DNA of 12,400 bases from Firmicutes bacterium CAG:124 (GCA_000432135.1 HF990548.1:1-12400); one strand, 5' to 3'. Positions 1 to 6,560 are shown, counted from the stretch's first letter. Program-made: numbers and translations. The notes: generated by a model from the sequence alone, not told the origin.

Positions 1-1249
1 CCCCCGCCGCGCCCGTACCGGAGCCGAGCGGCGAATCGAAGGTGCTCTCATCCAAGGCCGCCGGGTCGATCATTGAGCAGCGGAGCATCCGCACGAGCTC
101 GCGCGTGGTGATGACCACGTCGACATCGGGGTCGCCGCACGCATCCTTCATCGTGGGAAGCGCCGCCTCCGCCTTTTTGGACGTGCACGGCATGACGGAG
201 ATGACACGGAGATTTTTGGGATCGATGCCGATTTTTTCGGCAAAATAGCTCTTAGCCACCGCACCGAACATCTGCTGCGGCGATTTGGCTGTGGACAGAT
301 TCTTCGCGAACTGCGGGAACTGCCCCTTCACGAACCGCACCCAGCCGGGACAGCAGGAGGTAAACATCGGCCAGGAATATGCATCCTTATGCGTAATGCG
401 CTCGATGAACTCGCTGCCCTCTTCCATGATGGTGAGGTCGGCGCTGAAATTGGTGTCAAATACATAATCAAAGCCCAGCTCCCGCAGCGCGGAGGCCAGA
501 ACGCCCGGCGCGGCCTGCCCGGATGAGAGGGAAAAATACTCTGTCCACGCCGCGCGGACGGCAGGTGCAACCTGTACGACGGTCGTGAGGGTGGGATCGG
601 CGAGCATACGGTAGACGTGGTCGGTATCGTCGCGCTCCTCCAATGCGCCGACAGGACAGTGGGTCACACACTGACCGCAATAGGTGCAGAGGGACTGGGA
701 AAGGCTATCCGCCTTTGCCGTGCCGACGGTCGTCCGGGAGCCGGTGCCGACCAGATCCCAGATATGCACGCCCTGCACCTTATCGCACACCTGCACGCAG
801 CGCATGCACTTGACGCAGCGGTTTTCAAAGCGCAAAATGGGCGCGGAGTAGTCGACCGGCGCCGGACGCAGCTTTTTCTGATAGGGCGCGCCGAGCAGAT
901 TATAGTCGTTGGCGAGCTTCTGCAGCTTGCAGTTGCCGCTGCGCGTACACTTGACGCAGTTTACCTCGTGCTGGCTGAGAAGAAGCTGGAGATTCACGCG
1001 CCGCGTCATGCGCACCTTCTGAGAATTCGTGTGGACGACCATACCCTCGTGAACCTCATTGTCGCACGCGGCAACAAGCGTATCCTGTCCCTCGACCTCG
1101 ACCATGCAGATGCGGCAGGCGCCGATCTCGTTGAGGTCCTTGAGATAGCAGAGCGTTGGAATGTCAATATTGGCCGCGCGTGCCGCTTCCAGAATGCTGG
1201 TCCCCTCCGGCACGCAGACGGGTTTGCCGTTAATGATCAAGCTTACCAT
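1..1249 (-). CDS. hydA: [FeFe] hydrogenase catalytic subunit, 3' end cut by window
   Basis: Catalyses reversible proton reduction to H2, most likely in the cytoplasm. The visible 416 residues show the whole electron-relay part and the first two H-cluster motifs. A [2Fe-2S] domain uses C34, C45, C48 and C62; a His-ligated [4Fe-4S] cluster uses H94, C98, C101 and C107; two ferredoxin clusters use C145/148/151/155 and C188/191/194/198. The H-cluster L1 motif TSCCPGW is at 297-303 and L2 (MPCTSKKAE) at 353-361. The third motif and roughly 150 more residues lie beyond position 1, judged from the roughly 570-residue CpI-type enzymes. The ATG at 1249 follows a GGGAGG with 8 nt spacing and overlaps the upstream gene's stop by 7 nt, so the two are probably translationally coupled. 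The [2Fe-2S] domain resembles that of HndD/HydA subunits, which take electrons from NAD(P)H partners. Family assignment is firm; direction of catalysis is inference. Confidence 0.95.
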   Translation of the reverse strand, partial: MVSLIINGKPVCVPEGTSILEAARAANIDIPTLCYLKDLNEIGACRICMVEVEGQDTLVAACDNEVHEGMVVHTNSQKVRMTRRVNLQLLLSQHEVNCVKCTRSGNCKLQKLANDYNLLGAPYQKKLRPAPVDYSAPILRFENRCVKCMRCVQVCDKVQGVHIWDLVGTGSRTTVGTAKADSLSQSLCTYCGQCVTHCPVGALEERDDTDHVYRMLADPTLTTVVQVAPAVRAAWTEYFSLSSGQAAPGVLASALRELGFDYVFDTNFSADLTIMEEGSEFIERITHKDAYSWPMFTSCCPGWVRFVKGQFPQFAKNLSTAKSPQQMFGAVAKSYFAEKIGIDPKNLRVISVMPCTSKKAEAALPTMKDACGDPDVDVVITTRELVRMLRCSMIDPAALDESTFDSPLGSGTGAAG

Positions 1250-3078
1250 CGTTCGATCCTCCCTCCCTTGAAGATGCCGTAGCCGAAGTGGTCGCAGCGC
1301 AGGCAGCGGCCGCTTTCCGCGCAGGCCTCCTCATGCGTCATGCCGCATTCGATGTCTTCAAAATCGCATTTGCGCTGGGCTGCCTCGCGCTCTTTGGTGT
1401 TGACGCGCCCGCGCGCGGGACAGACATCCAGATGCGGCGCCGGAATTTCCACATCGGTGCGAATTTCATGGTGGAAGCCGAGCTGTTCGTCGATGTTGGC
1501 TGCCGCGACCTTGCCCGCTGCAATTGCACGGATGGCGGTAGCAGGGCCGGTCACGCAGTCGCCGCCGGCAAAGACGTTTTCCATGTTGTCGATCTGGCTG
1601 GAGCTTTCAGCCATAAACGTTCCCCTTTTGATGGGGATACCGGCCTGCTCAAAGCCCGCGATCTCCACGCCCTGCCCGATGGCGACGACGATGATGTCAG
1701 CCGGAATGCGTTCTTTGGGCTGGTCTGCCGCGTCCGGGCGGGGTCTGCCGGACTTGTCGGCAAGGCCGATGATCTGCGGCTGCACCCAGAGGGCGGCAGC
1801 CTCGCCCGCTTCGTTTGCCTCGATGCGCACCGGCGCAGAAAGCTCGCGGATCTCCGCACCCTCGGCAATTGCGCCCTGCACCTCGTCGGGAAGCGCAGTC
1901 ATGTCCGCAATTCTGCGGCGATAGACGCAGGTGACGCTGGCAGCGCCCAGACGCACGGAGCTTCTTGTCACGTCCATCGCCACGTTGCCGCCGCCGATGA
2001 CCACGACGCGCTTGCCGGCGAAGTCCGGCATGATGTCGTCGCCGATGGCGCGCAGCATTTCGACGGCAGACATGACGTTTTTGCTGTCCTCGCCGGGAAT
2101 GCCGGTTTTCTTGTCCGTATGCGCGCCGATGGCGACATACAGGCAGTCGTAATCCTTGTGCAGCTGTTCAAAGGAGATGTCTTTTCCGACCGTCACTTCG
2201 GTATGTACCTCCACGCCGGTGGACAGAATGGAGGCAATTTCCGCGTCCAGCTTTTCGCGCGGGAAGCGGTAGGCCGGGATGCCGTAGCGGAGCATGCCGC
2301 CGAGCCGCTTCTTTTCTTCAAAAATCGTCACGCTGTGGCCCATAAGGCGCAGATAATACGCGCAAGAAAGCCCGCTCGGGCCGCCGCCGATGATGGCGAC
2401 GCGTTTGCCGGTCGCCTCCCCGCAGGCAGGATTCGGGACATTGCCCGCATGATCGACTGCATAGCGCTTGAGGCCCCGGATATTGATGGGCGCGTCGACC
2501 ATGTTGCGGCGGCAGCGCGCCTCGCACGGGTGCTCGCAGATGTACGCGCAGGCGGTCGGCATGGGGTTATCCTTGCGGATCAGACGCACCGCGTCGGCGT
2601 ACCGTCCCTCGCGCACCAGCGCGACATAGCCCGGCACGTCCACGCCCGCAGGACAGAGCGACACGCAGGGCACGGGGTTCTGAAGCGAGGCGAGGCACCG
2701 GTGGTGCTGCACATGGTTCACGTAGTCGTCCCGGAAGCCCTCAAAGCCGCTCAGGACCAACTGCGCTGCGTCGCGTCCGATGGCGCAGTCAGCAGAGGCG
2801 ACGATGGCCCGCGCCGTTTTTTCGATGGTGTCGATGGTCAGCATGGTGCCTGTTCCGTCGAGCACCTGCCCCATCAGCGCGGCAAGCTGGCCGAGTCCAA
2901 TGCGGCAGGGCACGCATTTGCCGCACGACTGCGCGTGGCACAGCTGCAAAAATGTCAGCGACATATCGATCGGACACAGGCCCGGGGGGCTGGACGCGAT
3001 CCTGCGTTCCATGTCCTTGTAGAGGCGGTCGACGACCGTCTGGGCCTTGCTTGCGGTTTTGATATCCAATCTGCTCAA
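1243..3078 (-). CDS. NuoF C-terminal Fe-S domain fused to GltD/SfrB-like NAD(P)H:acceptor flavoprotein
   Basis: Probably the NAD(P)H-oxidising or -reducing partner of the hydrogenase encoded next. Residues about 40-115 match only the iron-sulfur end of NuoF/HydB (CGKCVPCRIG with C52, C55, C58, then DCAIG with C98); the FMN/NADH-binding part of NuoF is absent. Residues about 125-535 resemble the glutamate synthase small subunit: a Cys-rich cluster domain (C138, C142, C177, C181, C185, C189), an FAD Rossmann loop GGGPSGL at 231-237, a second nucleotide loop IGGGNVAMD at 361-369, the VYRRR stretch at 385-389 that suggests NADPH, and a C-terminal FAD motif AGGDCVTGPATA at 504-515. The tail has more cysteines (C571, C578, C586, C592, C595). 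Start is TTG at 3078: AAGGAG lies 10 nt upstream, and the first in-frame ATG (residue 23) has no such site. No glutamate synthase large subunit is next to it, so a role in glutamate synthesis is unlikely. Cofactor and partner are inferred. Confidence 0.88.
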   Translation of the reverse strand: MSRLDIKTASKAQTVVDRLYKDMERRIASSPPGLCPIDMSLTFLQLCHAQSCGKCVPCRIGLGQLAALMGQVLDGTGTMLTIDTIEKTARAIVASADCAIGRDAAQLVLSGFEGFRDDYVNHVQHHRCLASLQNPVPCVSLCPAGVDVPGYVALVREGRYADAVRLIRKDNPMPTACAYICEHPCEARCRRNMVDAPINIRGLKRYAVDHAGNVPNPACGEATGKRVAIIGGGPSGLSCAYYLRLMGHSVTIFEEKKRLGGMLRYGIPAYRFPREKLDAEIASILSTGVEVHTEVTVGKDISFEQLHKDYDCLYVAIGAHTDKKTGIPGEDSKNVMSAVEMLRAIGDDIMPDFAGKRVVVIGGGNVAMDVTRSSVRLGAASVTCVYRRRIADMTALPDEVQGAIAEGAEIRELSAPVRIEANEAGEAAALWVQPQIIGLADKSGRPRPDAADQPKERIPADIIVVAIGQGVEIAGFEQAGIPIKRGTFMAESSSQIDNMENVFAGGDCVTGPATAIRAIAAGKVAAANIDEQLGFHHEIRTDVEIPAPHLDVCPARGRVNTKEREAAQRKCDFEDIECGMTHEEACAESGRCLRCDHFGYGIFKGGRIERW

Positions 3079-3155
3079 GGCTGGCTCACTCCTTCTGCTT
3101 TTCTGATCTTTTTATTCTATTTTTTGATATAAATAGCATTTTTTAATCCAAAAGA

Positions 3156-3185
3156 ATCATAGCATATCCACCGGATACCGGTCAA
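3156..3185 (-). promoter_or_regulatory. Promoter of the hydrogenase operon
   Basis: On the minus strand TTGACC (3185-3180) and TATGAT (3161-3156) are 18 nt apart, and the -10 is preceded by TGC, an extended -10. Transcription would start near 3149, giving a leader of about 70 nt before the TTG start at 3078. No other promoter of this quality lies upstream of the gene. Confidence 0.72.
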
Positions 3186-3191
3186 TACTTA

Positions 3192-3209
3192 TCGATAAAT
3201 TCTTATCAA
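3192..3209. promoter_or_regulatory. Possible Rex-type operator upstream of the hydrogenase promoter
   Basis: An 18-bp near-palindrome, TCGATAA-ATTC-TTATCAA, ends 7 bp upstream of the -35 box. The layout (7 + 4 + 7, TTGATAA/TTATCAA with one mismatch) resembles clostridial Rex sites (TTGTTAA-N4-TTAACAA), and Rex senses NADH/NAD+ and controls fermentation and hydrogenase genes in Clostridia. The match differs from that consensus in both halves and the site is outside the core promoter, so this is a weak call. Confidence 0.3.
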
Positions 3210-3294
3210 ACCGTTCATTCTTCTTTTGCGGACCGTCTATTCGTAATTTGATATGTCCCATTTCAAAAGCCGGAGGCAGCCCTAATACGCGCCG

Positions 3295-3329
3295 GAGCAG
3301 CGGCGTTGTTTTGCGCCGCTGCTCGTTTT
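3295..3329 (+). terminator. Strong hairpin with T-tract on the plus strand, no plus-strand gene upstream
   Basis: A perfect 11-bp stem (3295-3305 with 3314-3324, GAGCAGCGGCG and its complement) has an 8-nt loop and is followed on the plus strand by GTTTTG. Read on the minus strand, the RNA after the stem is CGGCGCG, with no U-tract. The position, 54 nt beyond the stop of the minus-strand dehydrogenase gene, would suit that gene's terminator, but the tail points the other way. The rest of the gap 3186-3377 holds no gene I can support. Confidence 0.5.
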
Positions 3330-3377
3330 GTTGATTCAGCCTGTACGTTTTGCCCGGTATAGATCTTTGTGTCATCC

Positions 3378-4580
3378 TTATGAACTGTGTTCAGTTTGGA
3401 CTCCGCCGTCTTCTGCCCAGGAATAAAAATGGGTCGAGTGCGTATCCGACGCCAGCGGTGCAGGGTCGAGGCGGAAGCCGGAGATCCCGAGCGCCTCTTC
3501 CGGGCGAACCCAGGGTTTTCCCTGTATGGCGCTCGTTTCCTCATGTGTCAGAAGCCCCCGGTAGATCGTCAGTGCCCGCCGGTAATAGCCGTCGCGGATG
3601 CAGGTCTCCTCCTCGCCGTCATTCAGCAGGTGCAGGATCAGCGGCAGCATCTGCGCTGCGTAGGCAACAGACGCAGAGTGTGCGACCGCGCCCGGAATAT
3701 TTGCAACACAGTAATGCACAATGCCGTCTACAATGTACCGCGGATCTTCATGCGTGGTCGCGCGGCTGGTCTCGATCGCGCCCGGCTCGTCGTTGGAAAT
3801 ATCCACGATCACTGAGCCCTTTTCCATGAGGGAAAGCATGTTTCTGGTGATGAGGAATTCTTTGTTCTCCTTCTGCCATTTGACACAGTTGAGGACGATA
3901 TCCATTTTCGGCAATTCTTCCGCAATATGCGCCCGTGAGCAGCGCCTAACGCGGACTCGGCCATTATACTGTGCTGAGAGCGCACGGAGCCTGTGCATAT
4001 TTCTGGCCATGACCGTACAGTTGGCGCCGAGCGCCTGTAAGACCTGCAGAGCGCCTCTGCCGACTTTTCCGCTTCCGAGAATCAGCGCATGGATGCCCGG
4101 CTCCCCCGCAAAGCCGCCGACATATTTTCCCTTTCCGCCGTGGATGGTCAGCAGCGATTCCAGCCCGAACAGCGCCCCCTGCTTCCCCGCTGCCTCACAG
4201 TTCGGGGAGCCATATCGATGGGAATCCTCCGCCGTAAATGCAATGCAGCCGCTTTTCATCAGCGCGCCGACCTCCTCCGGATTTGCCGCCGGATGCAGGC
4301 AGCCGAGAAGCAGCTGGCCTGTCCGGATCAACGGCCATTCCTCCGGCGTAAACTCCTTGACCTTGGCGACCATATCGCAGACCTTGAACAGCTCCTGCAC
4401 AGAGTCTGTCAGAAGCGCCCCCGCAGATTCATACGCTTCATCCGAAAAACCGGCTCGTTCTCCGCAGCCGCGCTGTGCATAAACGGTGTGTCCTGCGCTC
4501 GTGATGGTCTCCACCTCTTTCGGCGTGCAGATCACTCGGTTTTCGCCCTTCTTCGTCTCACGCAAAATCCCCAAAATCAT
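3378..4580 (-). CDS. ald: Alanine dehydrogenase / PNT-family NAD(P)-dependent dehydrogenase, divergent
   Basis: Alanine dehydrogenase interconverts L-alanine and pyruvate plus ammonia with NAD(H) in the cytoplasm. The catalytic set of the family is present: R15, K75 (in AKVKE), H96 (in CLHPA) and D264 (in SNDEPG). The nucleotide loop GSGKVG is at 169-174, and the C-terminal family signature TTHEDPRY...VDGIVHYCVANIPGAV is at 276-299. Departures from typical enzymes are the segment 120-165, which lacks the usual PMSEVAGR-like stretch, and about 30 extra residues at the C-terminus (400 in total against roughly 370). The ATG at 4580 follows AAAGGAGG with 8 nt spacing, and a good promoter lies 60 nt upstream, so the gene is probably transcribed alone. 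A related amino-acid dehydrogenase acting on another substrate cannot be excluded. Confidence 0.78.
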   Translation of the reverse strand: MILGILRETKKGENRVICTPKEVETITSAGHTVYAQRGCGERAGFSDEAYESAGALLTDSVQELFKVCDMVAKVKEFTPEEWPLIRTGQLLLGCLHPAANPEEVGALMKSGCIAFTAEDSHRYGSPNCEAAGKQGALFGLESLLTIHGGKGKYVGGFAGEPGIHALILGSGKVGRGALQVLQALGANCTVMARNMHRLRALSAQYNGRVRVRRCSRAHIAEELPKMDIVLNCVKWQKENKEFLITRNMLSLMEKGSVIVDISNDEPGAIETSRATTHEDPRYIVDGIVHYCVANIPGAVAHSASVAYAAQMLPLILHLLNDGEEETCIRDGYYRRALTIYRGLLTHEETSAIQGKPWVRPEEALGISGFRLDPAPLASDTHSTHFYSWAEDGGVQTEHSS

Positions 4581-4638
4581 ATGCCGCGCCTCCTTTCAAC
4601 AAATATTTTTCTTGTCATGCTGTGTTTTCTGTTTTTAT

Positions 4639-4667
4639 ATTATACAGGAAAATTGGCAGATTCGCAA
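4639..4667 (-). promoter_or_regulatory. Promoter of the alanine dehydrogenase-like gene
   Basis: On the minus strand TTGCGA (4667-4662) and a perfect TATAAT (4644-4639) are 17 nt apart. The predicted start near 4632 leaves a leader of about 50 nt ahead of the ATG at 4580. Confidence 0.75.
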
Positions 4668-4720
4668 TGCTAATAATATGAAGTCTCAGTTTAATTTAGT
4701 GCTGCTCCGCATACCTCAAC

Positions 4721-4763
4721 AAAAACGTGCAGGATTTGAGCGGATCCCGCTCAAATCCTGCAC
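4721..4763 (-). terminator. Rho-independent terminator of the Fur-family gene
   Basis: A perfect 17-bp stem (4727-4743 with 4747-4763) with a 3-nt loop is followed on the minus strand by GTTTTTG (4726-4720). It starts 22 nt after the regulator's stop codon and separates that gene from the dehydrogenase promoter. Confidence 0.9.
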
Positions 4764-4785
4764 CTTTCGGGTTTCTGTTCCGTGC

Positions 4786-5178
4786 TTACTTTTCGTGCCC
4801 GGCCTTCTGGCACGCCGGACAAACGCCTTCAAAAATCATTCTGTGCCGCGTGATCCGATACCCGGATTCCGCTGCGATCGTTTTGTCCGGCGTTGGGTCG
4901 TATGAAAACGGGGCATCACAGACTGCGCCGCAGCCCGTGCAGATCAGGTGATAGTGAAAGTCTGTCCTGCAGTCATACCGATCCGCTCCCGGAACCTTTA
5001 CATGCGTGATCTGCCCCTCCTCAGAAAGGATATTCAGATTCCGATAAACCGTTCCGCGGCTGATTCTCGGGTCTTTTGCACGGATCTCCAGATAGATCTG
5101 GTCCGCGCTCGGATGGTCATGGTGTTCCTGTACCGCTTCCAGAACAATTTTACGCTGCCGTGTGTTTCGGTACTGCAT
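4786..5178 (-). CDS. Fur-family metalloregulator, PerR-like
   Basis: A cytoplasmic transcription repressor of the Fur family, most like the peroxide sensor PerR. With the start chosen here it has 130 residues, close to the usual PerR length. The winged-helix part (residues about 1-70) includes HPSADQIY at 22-29 and ISRGTVYRNL at 39-48. The metal-binding part has D69, H75 and H77 in RYDCRTDFHYH, and two CXXC pairs (C80/C83 and C120/C123) that bind structural zinc in the family. The stretch GYRITRHRM just before the second pair resembles PerR. The frame stays open to 5355, but the promoter at 5269-5297 lies inside that longer frame, so starts above about 5262 are not possible from this promoter. 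Candidates are ATG 5178, 5199 and 5214; 5178 is preferred because it fits the family N-terminus, but its ribosome site (GGCGGA) is poor. Which metal or peroxide it senses is inference. Confidence 0.88.
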   Translation of the reverse strand: MQYRNTRQRKIVLEAVQEHHDHPSADQIYLEIRAKDPRISRGTVYRNLNILSEEGQITHVKVPGADRYDCRTDFHYHLICTGCGAVCDAPFSYDPTPDKTIAAESGYRITRHRMIFEGVCPACQKAGHEK

Positions 5179-5268
5179 CTTGCTTCCGCCTGCCCTCATA
5201 TCATTCAATTTCATCGTCTGCCATGAAAAATCCGGACTTTCCGCCCTTATCCATGAGCAGATACATGA

Positions 5269-5297
5269 ATTGTACCGCAAAATATATCGGCTGTCAA
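5269..5297 (-). promoter_or_regulatory. Promoter of the PerR-like regulator
   Basis: On the minus strand a perfect TTGACA (5297-5292) and TACAAT (5274-5269) are 17 nt apart. The start near 5262 fixes the coding start at or below 5214. I see no clear PerR or Fur box overlapping it. Confidence 0.82.
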
Positions 5298-5348
5298 CAT
5301 TCCAGTAATTGCGGTTTTTGGCAGCAGATTTCCTATCGTTTTCCCCTC

Positions 5349-5377
5349 TTGTCAAACGAAACTGAATCAGATATACT
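5349..5377 (+). promoter_or_regulatory. Promoter of the small lipoprotein gene
   Basis: TTGTCA (5349-5354) and TATACT (5372-5377) are 17 nt apart on the plus strand. Transcription near 5384 gives a leader of about 94 nt that contains two dyads: a GTTCCGGAAC palindrome at 5401-5410 and an 8-bp inverted repeat CTCTGTTT/AAACAGAG at 5428-5435 and 5446-5453, just before the ribosome site. Confidence 0.7.
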
Positions 5378-5477
5378 TAAAATAGAGGAGAGAAACCGAA
5401 GTTCCGGAACAAATCCTGCAGCGGAGCCTCTGTTTTCCTGTCTATAAACAGAGCGACAAACGAAAGGAGATTACACT

Positions 5478-5615
5478 ATGAAAAAGGATCGCCAACTTGT
5501 AATTCTGCTTGCCGCCCTGCTGGTTCTGATTTTTTTATCCAGCTGTGCCGCGGGCAAAAACACGTCCATGACCCCTGCGGCCACTGATTTTGCCTACGCC
5601 GAGGACTATTCCTAA
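5478..5615 (+). CDS. Small lipoprotein, 45 residues, possibly frameshifted
   Basis: I do not recognise this protein. It has a textbook lipoprotein signal: MKKDRQ, a hydrophobic core at residues 7-20, then the lipobox LSSC with lipidated C23. The mature part is only about 22 residues (CAAGKNTS... ending AEDYS). The ATG follows AAAGGAG with 8 nt spacing, and a good promoter lies upstream, so expression is likely. Right after the TAA at 5613-5615, the +1 frame continues as KAKKAAAEAAAKEQEP and stops at 5662-5664. Removing one base at the TAA would join the two into a protein of about 61 residues with a charged, Ala-rich helical tail. It may therefore be a recent frameshift, a sequence error, or a true mini-lipoprotein. 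The phosphoribosyltransferase-like gene follows about 200 nt downstream. Confidence 0.7.
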   Translation: MKKDRQLVILLAALLVLIFLSSCAAGKNTSMTPAATDFAYAEDYS

Positions 5616-5820
5616 AGCAAAAAAGGCTGCCGCCGAGGCTGCTGCAAAGGAGCAGGAACCATGATCAGGCGGAGCAAGACTACTGTTTTTTATAAATCGC
5701 GTGCTATCAGGACTTAGTATCTATTATAATATAACCACCACAGGAAACCCATATGAAAACAGCTTTGCCCCGCCTGCACCCGCCGCCATTCCGACGTGAA
5801 TATGCAAGGAGGTATTGTCT
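5616..5820 (+). other. Intergenic region with a weak -10 box for the next gene
   Basis: The first 49 bases are the Ala-rich +1-frame extension described with the lipoprotein. A perfect TATAAT sits at 5725-5730, but no recognisable -35 box lies 16-18 nt before it. The ribosome site AAGGAGG (5806-5812) for the next gene ends the region. No terminator hairpin is evident after the lipoprotein, so read-through into the next gene is possible. Confidence 0.45.
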
Positions 5821-6459
5821 ATGCGTACACAAGCCATCCGTTCCAGAGAGAATCCTAATCTTGAACTCATTGCATTCCATGGCCATTTTGCGACCCGGCA
5901 TTCCCATAACAGTTATTACCTTGACATCACACGGCTGAAGCACGAATACAGTCTGGCGCACGACACTGCGCTTGCGCTCGCAAACCATTACATCTACGAA
6001 AAGTCGATCGACACCATCATCTGCATGGATGGCAGCGAGGTCATCGGCGCGTTCCTGGCCCGACAGCTGACGCAGAAAATTTTGTTCTCTGTCAACAATA
6101 ACAAGAGCATCTGTGTCGTCACACCGGAATATGACTCCAACGGCCAGCTTCTGTTCCGTGAAAATCTGGTTTCCATGATCCATGGCAGAAACATGCTTCT
6201 ATTGATCTCGACAGTCAATTCCGGAAAAACTGCGCGGCGCGCCCTTGATTGTATCAAATATTATGGCGGCAAAACGCAGGGCATTGCGGCGGTTTTCAGC
6301 GCGATCCCAGAGCTGGACGGCATCCCGGTATTAAGTCTGTTCACGCCTGCCGATATCCCGGGCTATGAAACCTATCCAACCGGCGAGTGCCGGATGTGCA
6401 AAGCCGGGCAGCGAATTGACGCACTGGCGAACAGCTATGGTCTTTCCACCTTCCGATGA
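5821..6459 (+). CDS. Phosphoribosyltransferase-like protein with degenerate PRPP loop
   Basis: The fold suggests a type I phosphoribosyltransferase of the orotate (PyrE) kind, normally using PRPP to salvage or make nucleotides. Evidence: DTIICMDGSEVIGAFLAR at residues 64-81 resembles the family strand-loop-helix, and MLLLISTVNSGKTARRAL at 125-142 lies where the PRPP loop is expected, followed by the typical IKYYGG turn. The usual two acidic residues of that loop (DD before TG.T) are replaced by STVNSGKT, so normal PRPP chemistry is doubtful. A C190-x2-C193 pair near the C-terminus is unusual for PyrE. The ATG at 5821 has AAGGAGG with 8 nt spacing; a TTG 6 nt upstream is too close to that site. 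No pyrimidine genes are nearby. It may be a nucleotide-binding regulator or act on another substrate. Confidence 0.62.
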   Translation: MRTQAIRSRENPNLELIAFHGHFATRHSHNSYYLDITRLKHEYSLAHDTALALANHYIYEKSIDTIICMDGSEVIGAFLARQLTQKILFSVNNNKSICVVTPEYDSNGQLLFRENLVSMIHGRNMLLLISTVNSGKTARRALDCIKYYGGKTQGIAAVFSAIPELDGIPVLSLFTPADIPGYETYPTGECRMCKAGQRIDALANSYGLSTFR

Positions 6460-6472
6460 TCCTTCAGACGGG

Positions 6473-6510
6473 CAGCGCACCCGGCCTTCGTGTCCGGGTG
6501 CGCTGTTTAC
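6473..6510 (+). terminator. Terminator hairpin after the PRTase-like gene
   Basis: A perfect 12-bp GC-rich stem (6473-6484 with 6494-6505, CAGCGCACCCGG and its complement), 9-nt loop, 13 nt after the stop codon. The tail TTTAC is a short U-tract, so termination may be incomplete. Confidence 0.65.
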
Positions 6511-6538
6511 ATGATCAGAAAACATCTTTTGCGAAACC

Positions 6539-6560
6539 GCTGACAAAACCGTTTGTCAGC
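6539..6560 (-). terminator. Weak terminator-like hairpin at the end of the TlpA-like gene
   Basis: A 9-bp stem (6539-6547 with 6552-6560, GCTGACAAA and its complement), 4-nt loop, includes the TGA stop of the minus-strand gene. The sequence after it on the minus strand has only a short GGTTTC tail. The GC-rich hairpin at 6473-6505 may also slow minus-strand transcription. Confidence 0.4.

Noticed and set aside
617..1282. 221-codon open frame on the plus strand
   Set aside because: Antisense to the hydrogenase gene, whose reverse frame shows complete Fe-S and H-cluster motifs.
1288..3132. 614-codon open frame on the plus strand
   Set aside because: It lies opposite the flavoprotein gene, has no protein-family pattern (very Ala/Arg/His/Asp-rich) and no ribosome site; a shadow of GC-rich coding DNA.
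3721..4482. 253-codon open frame on the plus strand
   Set aside because: Antisense to the dehydrogenase; Ser/Pro-rich shadow translation.
5385..5392. GAGGAGAG resembling a ribosome site
   Set aside because: No start codon follows at a useful distance; it lies at the start of the lipoprotein mRNA leader.
5619..5625. A-AAA-AAG slippery heptamer as a -1 frameshift signal
   Set aside because: In the lipoprotein frame the TAA stop comes before it, so ribosomes would not reach it in the right frame.
5707..6183. 158-codon open frame on the minus strand
   Set aside because: Antisense to the PRTase-like gene, which has the stronger ribosome site and family motifs.
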